A DNA stretch of 20,963 nucleotides. Origin: JBAZOB01 sp041648895. Lineage in GTDB: Bacteria; Patescibacteriota; JAHJAL01. Below the pieces are notes generated by a model. That model searched no databases. It was not told where the DNA came from and saw only the letters and a list, made by a program, of their open reading frames with translations. The position numbers and the translations under genes were made by a program. The DNA lies in assembly GCA_041648895.1 (NCBI GenBank), contig JBAZOB010000022.1, positions 1 to 20,963 of the forward strand, given 5' to 3'. Shown here piece after piece: positions 12,872 to 20,164 of this stretch; position 1 is the stretch's first letter, and the number at the start of each line of letters is the position of its first letter.

Positions 12872-15538
12872 ATGAAAAAAACCAGGAAAGTGATTTTGGC
12901 TTCATTGGTATTGATAATGTTGGTTGTATGTGGTTGTGATAATGGACAATTAACAAGTACCAGCAATGAAGAAGACATTGCTAGCTCAATCTCAACCACT
13001 CCGCCGCCGCCGTTTTTTGATGCAGCCAATGTTGGTTATGAAAGTAATGGTGATCTGATTTCTGGTTGGCACTGGGTGCGTAACAGTGGGCTGGATGATT
13101 ATGCCGAGTGGACGGTTACCAATGTACCAACCGGTTTGACAGAAATTACCGTAGCTATGGAAGTGCTGGCCACAGATATGGTCAATGGTGGTCCGGGTAA
13201 CGAGGCCGATTTTTTGCTTTCATATTGTGATAACACCACAACTACTCAGCGAGGCGAATATACTGGAGACGAAGCGAAAACACCGCCACCGGCTGGACAA
13301 TGTAGCCAGGTTGTTCATTTGGCCAATACTTCGCCGGCGTCTGATCCGGTTGGTTATACTTGCTTAGGTTCAGTGACAATACCAGGCACGGCGGTTGGTG
13401 ATGACGGAGTGCTGGTATTGAGAGCCACCCGCCTGAGCGAGACTGATAATCATGTGGCTTTCAGAAAAGAGAGTATTGCCAATCTGACAAGTGGGCAAAC
13501 GGGCGGAAACGGAGATAGCAACGAATTAAATGATGAGCAAACCGGCAATGAACAATTTGTTAATCCGGATGATGACAATGATTTGGTGCCAAATAACAAT
13601 GAAACATTGGGTGGGACTGATCCCCAGGATCCAGATACGGATGATGACGGGATTATAGATGGTAAGGATTTGTCCTCACTGATTAATCCGGTTGAACCAT
13701 TGTGGAACGATAGACAAAAGAAGGGTATGGTGCGGATTGAGCAGCCGGCATTAGCCTACGGGTTAGATGGTTGGGCGGATGTGTTTGAAAGATATGTTAC
13801 ATTCTGGCCGCCAAGCACTTGGATGAAAAAAATTGCTTATCATGAAGATGATGGCACTAAGAAGAGTATTATGGACGCCGACCATTACAAAAAGTCTTTG
13901 AATAAAATCTTTAACGAGGAAAAATTCACCTGCTATCAGATCGATGATAAATCAAAGACTGATTTTGCCTCCGGCACGGATGAGATGTGGCACGATTTTG
14001 GTCCCGAATTTAGTTTAATTTATGCCGAGGGTTTTTTTACGCCCAAACGATACGAATTTTATTATGATTACCTTTCGGATTATCAGCTAGCTTATTTAAA
14101 AAATACTGAAGAGATCAAATATCCCAGCGAGACTGAATATTTCAAATATTTACTCTATCCGGTAAAAACATTTACAGGCAAGGAACAGACGGTTGCTTTA
14201 CAGTTTAAGGACAGCCAGATGTATAGTGATCTATATGACAATGGCGACAATGATTATAAACTACCGGCTTTTTTGTACACTTTTTACAACAATAATAATT
14301 TTGATGATGATGCAGGAAATATTGCTTACCACAAAGATAATCTGGCTCTGGTTAGTCTGAATGATAATAATACTTTTGAAGTTAGATTTACGTTACCGGC
14401 AGATAAAGCAAATTATGAAGATAGTTATCTAAAAGTGACACCAGTATGGGCAATCAAAAAAAATAGTAAAATGGAATATCAGCCAATGAATGTAGCTTGG
14501 GACCTGACGGCGATTACGCGAGAGGTGACAATTTTGAAGTCAGACAACAATAGTACAACTATAACTATTGAACATAGTAATTTCGATGGTTTGAATTCGA
14601 CTTTGTATGATGTCAACTGGATAAAAAACAAACAGGGCGCAGCGGATTATCAATCAAGAACAGAAACCATGCAGATGCTGACTAAAGATCCGAGCGCGCC
14701 GGAGAACGAGCGTTACAATGACCTGGAGGTAAGTATTACAGCTACCAATTATGTCGAAAAAACCATGGGAGTGGCGGGAAATGTATATTCAGTAATTGAA
14801 GCAGTTACTATTAAATCTAATAAAATTAAAGAGATTACTGATTTGCCAACCACTCATTGGGCCCGGTCGGCAAATTACACTGGACCAATTGCTATTTTTG
14901 CCGCGGCGCAAGGGGTAGCCTCGGTGGCTACCAATGGTCAACAAGCCTGGACTGCATACAAAAACGGGGAACAAATGGATGTGGCTTATTATTCGACTAA
15001 AGCGGCGTTGGGTGGTACGAACGCGGTAGCCAATGTGGTAAAAGTGACGGAAAATACAGTTGGTTATGCTGGTAAAGCCGGGCGCTTAGCTAAATTGACT
15101 ACTAAAAAAGCGGGGGTAATCCTGGCCGTAGCCACAGGTACAGTGGAAGCTAGTTACAATATTTATAAATACAATTCAACCAATGATAATATTCTAAAAT
15201 CCGCTTACGCCGAGAATGCGGCGGCCAACGTCATGGATACTGGTCTATCGGTGGCAGCTGTTTTTTCTCCTCATGTGCTGGCGGTGCAGGCAACCTGGAT
15301 GGTGGAAATTGAGATTTACGGCCTGATTTTTGGCGAAGATTTTGCTTATCAGGTCGCCAAATCACCCGGGCAGGCAGTAGTTTTCTTGGGAGAATATATT
15401 TTTACCGGCGATGTGCCATCACAAATGTCTAAAACGGCTTACAATGACGCTCGTGACCATATCATTGACTGGATTGAAACAGATAACGCCGTGGTACTGC
15501 CATATATGTCATTTTTTGTTGATCCGGATATTAGCTAA
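12872..15538 (+). CDS. Large multidomain lipoprotein with acidic Ca-type repeats
   Basis: An 888-residue surface lipoprotein of unknown function. Signal MKKTRKVILASLVLIMLVVCGC places the lipid on C22. Residues about 45-210 look like a beta-sandwich (GYESNGDLISGWHWV through HVAFRKESIANL). Residues about 231-268 hold Asp-rich repeats (NPDDDNDLVPNNNETLG, DPDTDDDGIIDGKD) typical of thrombospondin type 3 calcium-binding linkers. The middle, about 280-610, is aromatic-rich and unassigned. From about 660 the composition switches to Ala/Gly/Val-rich amphipathic helices (for example GPIAIFAAAQGVASVATNG and AGVILAVATGTVEASYNIY), unusual for an exported lipoprotein and reminiscent of membrane-active or pre-toxin regions, though no toxin domain is recognised. 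A GTAATTA-containing dyad (12796-12830) lies upstream. The 3' end overlaps the transporter gene. Confidence 0.8.
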   Translation: MKKTRKVILASLVLIMLVVCGCDNGQLTSTSNEEDIASSISTTPPPPFFDAANVGYESNGDLISGWHWVRNSGLDDYAEWTVTNVPTGLTEITVAMEVLATDMVNGGPGNEADFLLSYCDNTTTTQRGEYTGDEAKTPPPAGQCSQVVHLANTSPASDPVGYTCLGSVTIPGTAVGDDGVLVLRATRLSETDNHVAFRKESIANLTSGQTGGNGDSNELNDEQTGNEQFVNPDDDNDLVPNNNETLGGTDPQDPDTDDDGIIDGKDLSSLINPVEPLWNDRQKKGMVRIEQPALAYGLDGWADVFERYVTFWPPSTWMKKIAYHEDDGTKKSIMDADHYKKSLNKIFNEEKFTCYQIDDKSKTDFASGTDEMWHDFGPEFSLIYAEGFFTPKRYEFYYDYLSDYQLAYLKNTEEIKYPSETEYFKYLLYPVKTFTGKEQTVALQFKDSQMYSDLYDNGDNDYKLPAFLYTFYNNNNFDDDAGNIAYHKDNLALVSLNDNNTFEVRFTLPADKANYEDSYLKVTPVWAIKKNSKMEYQPMNVAWDLTAITREVTILKSDNNSTTITIEHSNFDGLNSTLYDVNWIKNKQGAADYQSRTETMQMLTKDPSAPENERYNDLEVSITATNYVEKTMGVAGNVYSVIEAVTIKSNKIKEITDLPTTHWARSANYTGPIAIFAAAQGVASVATNGQQAWTAYKNGEQMDVAYYSTKAALGGTNAVANVVKVTENTVGYAGKAGRLAKLTTKKAGVILAVATGTVEASYNIYKYNSTNDNILKSAYAENAAANVMDTGLSVAAVFSPHVLAVQATWMVEIEIYGLIFGEDFAYQVAKSPGQAVVFLGEYIFTGDVPSQMSKTAYNDARDHIIDWIETDNAVVLPYMSFFVDPDIS

Positions 15539-16190
15539 AGAAATTGTTTTTGGGATGGAAGATGGGATGGTGAGCACGTTGGGCGCGTTGACCGGAATGG
15601 CGGCGGGGACCATGGACCAGGGAACAATTATCATGGCCGGGATTGTCGTAATTACAGTCGAATCGATTTCGATGGGGGTCGGTTCTTATCTTTCTAACCA
15701 ATCGATTCTTGATTTAAATCAAAGCCGGATCAAAGAGGAAAAGAAGAGTATCAAAAATAAATTGCCGGAAGAGAAAAAAGAGCTGTGGCAGATGCTGGTT
15801 GAGGACGGTTGGCCGGCTGATCTGGCGGAACAGATGGTGATGGTGGCGGCCAAGAATAAAAAATTGCTGTTCAATGAAATGCTTTGCCGTGAACTGGGGC
15901 TGAAATTTTTTGATAGTCGAAATTATAAGTACAGCGCTTGGGGGATGTTTATAGCCTATATTGTCGGCGGACTCGTACCACTGGCGGCTTATTTTTTCTT
16001 TGACTGGCAAAGGGCTTTCTGGATTTCCATTGGGCTGACTTTGTTTGGTTTATTTTTGTTGGGAGGGGTGGTGGCTCAATACACTAAAATACGCTGGTAC
16101 AAAAACGGAATGCGGATGCTTTTGTTTGGTGGGCTGGCCATGGTGTGCGGGCTGGCGGCCGGCTTTTTGACCCGGAATTACTGGGGATAG
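15519..16190 (+). CDS. VIT1/CCC1-family iron/manganese transporter
   Basis: A membrane transporter of the VIT1/CCC1 group, which moves Fe(II) or Mn(II) out of the cytosol. The signature EIVFGMEDGMVSTLGALTGMAAGT opens the first helix, followed by ESISMGVGSYLS and an acidic helical cytosolic segment (about residues 60-130, EEKKELWQMLVEDGWPADLAEQM), then three C-terminal helices. The start is uncertain: the conserved EIVFG precedes the first ATG (15555), so a TTG at 15519 is proposed, giving 223 residues and a 20-base overlap with the large lipoprotein gene. An upstream reading from 15411 is out-of-frame sequence of that gene and looks spurious. The MgtE-like gene follows after 27 bases. With the flavocytochrome it suggests iron handling. 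Confidence 0.85.
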   Translation: MIRILAKEIVFGMEDGMVSTLGALTGMAAGTMDQGTIIMAGIVVITVESISMGVGSYLSNQSILDLNQSRIKEEKKSIKNKLPEEKKELWQMLVEDGWPADLAEQMVMVAAKNKKLLFNEMLCRELGLKFFDSRNYKYSAWGMFIAYIVGGLVPLAAYFFFDWQRAFWISIGLTLFGLFLLGGVVAQYTKIRWYKNGMRMLLFGGLAMVCGLAAGFLTRNYWG

Positions 16191-16217
16191 ATATTTAATA
16201 ATAATTAACTAAAATAA

Positions 16218-16775
16218 ATGACACGAAAAAATTCCCCTCAATATGCCGATGATGATTACGAATCGGTGGGAACATTGTTTAAGCTGCGGGCGCCGACTTT
16301 GGCGATTGGTTTAATTTTGGGTATTGGCATTTCTTTGGCTACGGCCAGTTTTGAAGATGTATTGGCCCGTGATGTGCGGGTGGCTTTTTTTCTGCCATTT
16401 ATTATCTACATTGCCGATGCTATTGGCACCCAAACAGAAGCAATTTACTCTCGGGATTTGCGGACAGGACGGGCGATATTTAAAAACTATTTTCGTAAAG
16501 AACTGAGCCTAGGTCTGATCTTTGGCTTGATTTTTGGTCTGGTTTCCGGTGGGATAGCTTGGTGGTGGCTGCGTGATTATCAACTATCCTTGAGTGTGGC
16601 CATCGCTTGTTTTTTAACCATTACCACAGCGCCTATTGTGGCACTTTCGGTTGCTCATTTGTTCCAGTGTATTCACAAAGATCCGGCCGCTGGTACCGGC
16701 CCGATTGCCACTGTTTTACAGGACATGATCAGCGTGGTTATCTATGGTGTCGTCACCAGTTTGATTATACTGTAA
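16218..16775 (+). CDS. Stand-alone MgtE-type membrane domain, divalent cation transporter
   Basis: A 185-residue membrane protein matching the C-terminal transmembrane domain of MgtE magnesium channels, with about five helices. Visible family motifs are the helix with DAIGTQTEAIYSRDL (67-81), TTAPIVALSVAHLF, and DPAAGTGPIATVLQDMISVVIYG, where D169 sits at the position of the conserved pore Asp. The N-terminal regulatory and CBS domains of full MgtE (about 450 residues in total) are absent, so Mg-sensing gating as known for MgtE cannot apply. Half-size forms of this domain occur and probably dimerise. It lies 27 bases after the VIT1-like gene. Substrate could be Mg, Mn, Co or Fe. Confidence 0.85.
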   Translation: MTRKNSPQYADDDYESVGTLFKLRAPTLAIGLILGIGISLATASFEDVLARDVRVAFFLPFIIYIADAIGTQTEAIYSRDLRTGRAIFKNYFRKELSLGLIFGLIFGLVSGGIAWWWLRDYQLSLSVAIACFLTITTAPIVALSVAHLFQCIHKDPAAGTGPIATVLQDMISVVIYGVVTSLIIL

Positions 16776-16821
16776 GGTAAGAGTAATTATTATTTAAAAT
16801 AACCGTCCGGCGAAATCATTA

Positions 16822-16851
16822 TTGGTCCGGTGGTTTGGTTTGTAGTAATAT
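16822..16851 (+). promoter_or_regulatory. Possible tRNA-Leu promoter
   Basis: TTGGTC (16822-16827) and TAATAT (16846-16851) are spaced by 18 bases and would start transcription about five bases before the tRNA. Both hexamers deviate from consensus, so this is a moderate-to-weak call. Confidence 0.35.
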
Positions 16852-16862
16852 TAAGTTAATTA

Positions 16863-16948
16863 GCGGTCGTGGCGGAATTGGTAGACGCGCTAGCCTCAGG
16901 CGCTAGTGGGTGTTAAAACCTATGAGAGTTCGAGTCTCTCCGACCGCA
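16863..16948 (+). tRNA. tRNA-Leu (anticodon CAG)
   Basis: The acceptor stem GCGGTCG (16863-16869) pairs with CGACCGC (16941-16947), followed by discriminator A. The anticodon arm is CTAGC / GCTAG around loop CTCAGGC, placing anticodon CAG at 16897-16899, which reads CUG. The long variable arm (GGGTGTTAAAACCT) is the class II form expected for Leu, and GTTCGAGTC is a normal T loop. No CCA is encoded, so a CCA-adding enzyme is required. Confidence 0.96.
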
Positions 16949-16988
16949 TTAATTTAATAGTCTTGAGCCAAATAGAATAGAAACAAGT

Positions 16989-17014
16989 GGCCGGAATAAG
17001 ATCCGGCCGTTTTT
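16989..17014 (+). terminator. Terminator after tRNA-Leu
   Basis: GGCCGGA (16989-16995) pairs with TCCGGCC (17002-17008) around ATAAGA, followed by GTTTTT. The T-run overlaps the stop codon of the convergent LRR gene (17013-17015). Confidence 0.85.
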
Positions 17015-17528
17015 ATTGGGTAATGATATTGACAGTGGCGGGCAGGTTTTGGGAGATAATATCGAGATCAAGCTGGGAATAATTATTGCCGGACAGATCG
17101 AGAATTTTTAAATTGGATAAATTACCTAGTTCATATGGCAATCCAGTAAGTTGGTTATTGGAAAGATCCAGTTTTTCCAGATTGTTTAGCTGTCCGATTT
17201 CCGCTGGCACGCCGGTCATTTGATTATCGCTGGCATCGAGAATACGCAGATTCTTAAGCTGTCTGATTTCCGCAGGAATAGCACCGGTGAGTCGATTATG
17301 AGAAATATTCAATTCTTCCAAATTAGTTCGATCAAAAACATAGGCTGGAACTTGGCTGAGATTCTGATTGCTCAAATCCAAACCGTCAGAGGCGGGGATG
17401 TTGTCTGTTGATGAAGAGTTAGCGCCATTATCATTGGTTTGATCGGAATTAACCACTTGATTGGGATCATTCCAGATGCATCCGGTAATAATCAGACTAA
17501 AGACAATAAATAAAAATATGTACTTCAT
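17013..17528 (-). CDS. Leucine-rich-repeat lipoprotein
   Basis: A 171-residue surface lipoprotein: signal MKYIFLFIVFSLIITGC (Cys at 17), a disordered Asn/Ser/Asp linker to about residue 48, then five leucine-rich repeats of about 23 residues with the pattern L-x2-L-(D/N)-(L/A/I)-S-x-N-x-(L/M)-T-G-x-(I)P-x-E(I/L)-x-(Q/N)L-x-(N)L. The last one (LKILDLSGNNYSQL) is followed by a short cap. Such repeats make a curved surface for binding proteins or glycans, here outside the cell; five is few for a full solenoid. Upstream on this strand, a 13-base palindrome TGTATC-C-GATACA (17569-17581) lies about 40 bases before the start. The partner is unknown; attachment to host or neighbour cells is speculation. 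Confidence 0.88.
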   Translation of the reverse strand: MKYIFLFIVFSLIITGCIWNDPNQVVNSDQTNDNGANSSSTDNIPASDGLDLSNQNLSQVPAYVFDRTNLEELNISHNRLTGAIPAEIRQLKNLRILDASDNQMTGVPAEIGQLNNLEKLDLSNNQLTGLPYELGNLSNLKILDLSGNNYSQLDLDIISQNLPATVNIITQ

Positions 17529-17631
17529 AAATATTTTTTTATTTTAGTGAATAAAGGTATATGTTTATTGTATCCGATACAGATTAAATAATGATTAGAA
17601 ATAATTTATCAAGAAATATTTTATCGTAATA

Positions 17632-18003
17632 TTATTGGAGCAACTTCCAGTTTTTTTTAACTTCATCAGTGGAATTATAGGTCGGTTCAATAGTGACTTT
17701 TCCATCTTCATCAACCGCGATGAGTAGACGAGACAATCCCCCATCCCCCAGGTAAACCACGGTGTTGGCTTCGCGGCCGGATTGGCTTTCTTGAAAGAAT
17801 TTGTGGAGTTCTTCTTTCAAATGTTCACGGCTGGCGCCAGTAGCAAAATCACCTAAATTCAATCCGGTTAATAGTTGGTTGACATCTTGCAGGGTCGATA
17901 TTAATTTTTCGATATTTTTTTGTTGAACGGCGGCAGTAATTTTTTGCACTGGGGAGTCTGATTCTTGAGACTCAATTTTCGATGACAATTTTTTTAAAGA
18001 CAT
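17632..18003 (-). CDS. Unknown small cytosolic protein, 123 residues
   Basis: No family recognised and no signal peptide. Residues 1-80 look helical and amphipathic (QKITAAVQQKNIEKLISTLQDVNQLLTGL, then REHLKEELHKFF). The C-terminal 40 residues form a likely beta-hairpin region (NTVVYLGDGGLSRLLIAVDEDGKVTIEPTYN). It lies 60 bases downstream of the anchored beta-rich protein and in the same direction, so it may belong to the minus-strand cluster that starts at the SET gene. Confidence 0.65.
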   Translation of the reverse strand: MSLKKLSSKIESQESDSPVQKITAAVQQKNIEKLISTLQDVNQLLTGLNLGDFATGASREHLKEELHKFFQESQSGREANTVVYLGDGGLSRLLIAVDEDGKVTIEPTYNSTDEVKKNWKLLQ

Positions 18004-18063
18004 GGTAATAATTATTGGATAATAAATTTTATTATTGTTTATTGTTTATACATTAATTGTCTT

Positions 18064-18681
18064 CTATTGTTGTCGTGATAGTTTAAATTCGCCTTTGATT
18101 ACTCCATATGGCAAATAGGTCATGGTCATTGATCCACTCATTAAATCGGATGTATATGTACCCTGCATGGTTGTGGTTATCCCGTCACTAGAAATCGTAC
18201 CGAAATCGAGGGCGCTGGAGCTGATTTTGATTTGGACATCACCGTATTCCTGATTGCTGTAACAAGTTTTCGGCACGGGAAAAACTCTTTCTTCTCCGGG
18301 TATGGTAACGGTGGTTGTTCCCCAGGCGCAGATATTGGTGTAACGCATGGTTCCATAGGCAATGTTATCGACAACATCATTGATAATTAATTCAATATCA
18401 CCTTCTTCGTAAATATCGGTTACCGTCCCGGGTAGATCAAATTTTCCATATAATTGTAGGCCTTTGCCCGTCAGGGAAGACTTCCAGACACCGCGAAGAT
18501 CACGGGCGGGTGTCAAAGTTCCAATTGGTGCTTTGGGAGTAATAATGCTATTAATTTTATCGGTGACGGATTGGAGCATGGTGGGTTGGGAGGAGGCCAG
18601 GTAAACAACTCCAATGGTGACAATTATGACCACGCCGATTATGGCGGCAATTAGGATCGGGACTTTGGGGAAATTTTTCAT
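18064..18681 (-). CDS. Membrane-anchored beta-rich extracellular protein
   Basis: The 205-residue product has one N-terminal transmembrane helix (about residues 8-30, ILIAAIIGVVIIVTIGVVYLA), a linker, and from about residue 58 a beta-strand-rich domain beginning ARDLRGVWKSSLTGKGLQLYGKF. Two Cys (in TNICAW and PKTCYSN) are close enough to form a disulfide. Repeated short strands ending in GTYTSDLMSGSMTMTYLPYGVIKGEFKL suggest a lipocalin- or barrel-like fold, as in domains that report on polymer or small-ligand binding, but I cannot assign a family. The domain faces outward if the usual positive-inside rule holds (the N-terminus carries Lys2 and Lys6). Confidence 0.7.
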   Translation of the reverse strand: MKNFPKVPILIAAIIGVVIIVTIGVVYLASSQPTMLQSVTDKINSIITPKAPIGTLTPARDLRGVWKSSLTGKGLQLYGKFDLPGTVTDIYEEGDIELIINDVVDNIAYGTMRYTNICAWGTTTVTIPGEERVFPVPKTCYSNQEYGDVQIKISSSALDFGTISSDGITTTMQGTYTSDLMSGSMTMTYLPYGVIKGEFKLSRQQ

Positions 18682-18749
18682 ATTTTAAGATTATTTAATT
18701 ACTAGTTTTGTCGACAAATGTGGCTTAATATAGATTTTCATTAATAGTG

Positions 18750-19571
18750 CTAATTATTTTTCGGATATGGAATGGGGAAAATGCTGTTCAGACTCTTGAT
18801 AATGGGGGCATTGGTTTGAATATTGAGGCGAGCAAGAAAATGAAATTTTTCCAGAACCGAAAGAGTCTCAACTGCTAAATCGGGGTGATATTGATTAATT
18901 ATTTTAGCGGTGTAGGGATCAACAAAGAAACTAACCACGTGATGGGCGACGGGGAGAATATTGGCCTTAATTTCTGTTTGATAATCCATGGCACTTTGGC
19001 TGGAAAGCAGGCAGGATAAGCCTGAATCGGGGCGGGATAGGATTTGAGCCAACACTTCTTCATCAATAAAATTATAGGCTTCATCGAGAGCCAAAGTTTG
19101 ATTTTGGCCGGTGGTATGCTGCAGGAATTGTTTGACAATATAATTGCCGAGTTTGATCACCAATTCATGGCCCAAAGTGCGGTAATCAATTTTACACAGG
19201 ATAAATTTGGGTTGATCGGCCTGGAGAGTGGTAAAATCAATGGTGACCTGAATTTTATCAATGTTGTCCTTCAGACTGCCGGCCATGGCTTCAAAAATAA
19301 TTATTCGATCAGCTTGACCGGCCGGAAGGTAGTTTTTTATGTTCTCAAAAAGATCGCCATAGGGATCAATAAACAGTCCGCCGCGGCCGGCGTGAATGTC
19401 GGCGATAACTAACTCTTGCAGGGTAATGGAACGACCCTGGCCGGAGCGGCCAAATAGAACCATGATGCCGGGACGCTCGGCGGTATCTAGAGCTAATATT
19501 TGACCATCGGTGTCTTTGCCCAGAGGTGTTTGCCCTTTTTCGATAATGTTGGCAATAGTGTCGTGGATCAT
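18750..19571 (-). CDS. HerA/VirD4-like ATPase with Arg in Walker A
   Basis: A 273-residue protein resembling the ATPase core of HerA/FtsK/VirD4-type DNA or protein pumps. Landmarks: P-loop region VLFGRSGQGRSITLQ (39-52), LFIDPYGDLFENI (66-78, the DPHGDL-type motif of this group), Walker B TLALDEAYNF (159-168), a sensor-like LLSSQSAMDY (188-197) and ILPVAHHVVSFFVDPYTAKII, matching the I-x-N-x3-I-x-FRVG-x2-DA block. The invariant Walker A Lys is Arg47, so ATP hydrolysis may be lost or altered. It lacks the membrane or N-terminal domains of full coupling proteins (usually over 500 residues). It lies 31 bases downstream of the SET gene on the same strand. It may be a regulatory paralogue or a non-hydrolysing subunit. 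Confidence 0.75.
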   Translation of the reverse strand: MIHDTIANIIEKGQTPLGKDTDGQILALDTAERPGIMVLFGRSGQGRSITLQELVIADIHAGRGGLFIDPYGDLFENIKNYLPAGQADRIIIFEAMAGSLKDNIDKIQVTIDFTTLQADQPKFILCKIDYRTLGHELVIKLGNYIVKQFLQHTTGQNQTLALDEAYNFIDEEVLAQILSRPDSGLSCLLSSQSAMDYQTEIKANILPVAHHVVSFFVDPYTAKIINQYHPDLAVETLSVLEKFHFLARLNIQTNAPIIKSLNSIFPIPYPKNN

Positions 19572-19602
19572 ATGATTTGATTTAAATTATAAATAAATTC
19601 AT

Positions 19603-20067
19603 TTAATGGCGATAATATTCCTCTTTTGTCTCATCCGGTTCCTCAAGCGAATTGTAGTCAATGGTAATTTCTTCGCCGGTGGCAATATCGCGACTGGCGA
19701 ACCAGTCATATTGACGGTGAATGGCGTTGGGGGTAGTGGAGTGGTTGAGATACCACCCGGGTTCCAGGTGGCCGAAATCCTTCGGACAGATCATGGTCGA
19801 GCCACGATCGATACAATATGATTGAAGAAATTCGGGAATATCTTTTTTGTCGCGGATGGTGGACCGGCGCTTGAGGCTATTTTCATCGCCAAACAATCGT
19901 AGGTAGGTGCCTGATTGGATGTTGTGGGTGGCAAAAACGCCCACCCCGTGAGGCGAACATTTGAGGACAAAGGAGAACTCATTGGTCTGATCGGACATAT
20001 AATTGATAAAATTATTGAGAATGGGAGAGGTATCTTCTCCCTTTATAATATATTTTCGGTTAAACAT
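19603..20067 (-). CDS. SET-domain protein (putative lysine methyltransferase)
   Basis: The 154-residue product is essentially one SET domain, the fold of S-adenosylmethionine-dependent protein lysine methyltransferases. Motifs present: GVGVFATHNIQSGTYL (41-56) for the SAM-binding start, YLNHSTTPNAIHRQ (106-119) with the conserved NH(S/C) and PN, and ASRDIATGEEITIDY (124-138) ending in the conserved Tyr. There is no Cys-rich post-SET domain, as usual in bacterial forms. The substrate is unknown. It heads a minus-strand group with the Arg-P-loop ATPase and is divergent from an ATP-grasp-like gene 97 bases away. SET proteins are uncommon in bacteria and suggest horizontal acquisition at some point. 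Confidence 0.85.
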   Translation of the reverse strand: MFNRKYIIKGEDTSPILNNFINYMSDQTNEFSFVLKCSPHGVGVFATHNIQSGTYLRLFGDENSLKRRSTIRDKKDIPEFLQSYCIDRGSTMICPKDFGHLEPGWYLNHSTTPNAIHRQYDWFASRDIATGEEITIDYNSLEEPDETKEEYYRH

Positions 20068-20129
20068 AGTAAACTACCCAGCCGAGCCAATTTTATATGA
20101 GCCACGAGATTATTTATAAGTGTAATATC

Positions 20130-20158
20130 TTGACATATGACCATATTCATTATATTAT
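20130..20158 (+). promoter_or_regulatory. Consensus promoter, probably giving a leaderless mRNA
   Basis: TTGACA (20130-20135) and TATTAT (20153-20158) are spaced by exactly 17 bases. The expected transcription start, about seven bases after the -10, falls at 20165, the A of the ATP-grasp-like ATG. No Shine-Dalgarno sequence exists, consistent with leaderless translation. A small dyad TATG-AC-CATA lies in the spacer. Confidence 0.65.
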
Positions 20159-20164
20159 TTAGTT

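Noticed and set aside
15411..15518. Upstream extension of the VIT1-like gene starting at 15411
   Set aside because: It lies wholly inside the large lipoprotein gene in another frame, has an odd Cys/His-rich composition and no match to the family N-terminus.
15541..16217. Mg or Mn riboswitch ahead of the VIT1 and MgtE genes
   Set aside because: The upstream space is coding or only 27 bases long, leaving no room for an M-box or yybP-ykoY element.
16801..16840. Terminator after the MgtE-like gene
   Set aside because: AACC-GT-CCGG and CCGG-T-GGTT can pair only with an internal loop and a long apical loop, and there is no proper T-run; too weak to call.
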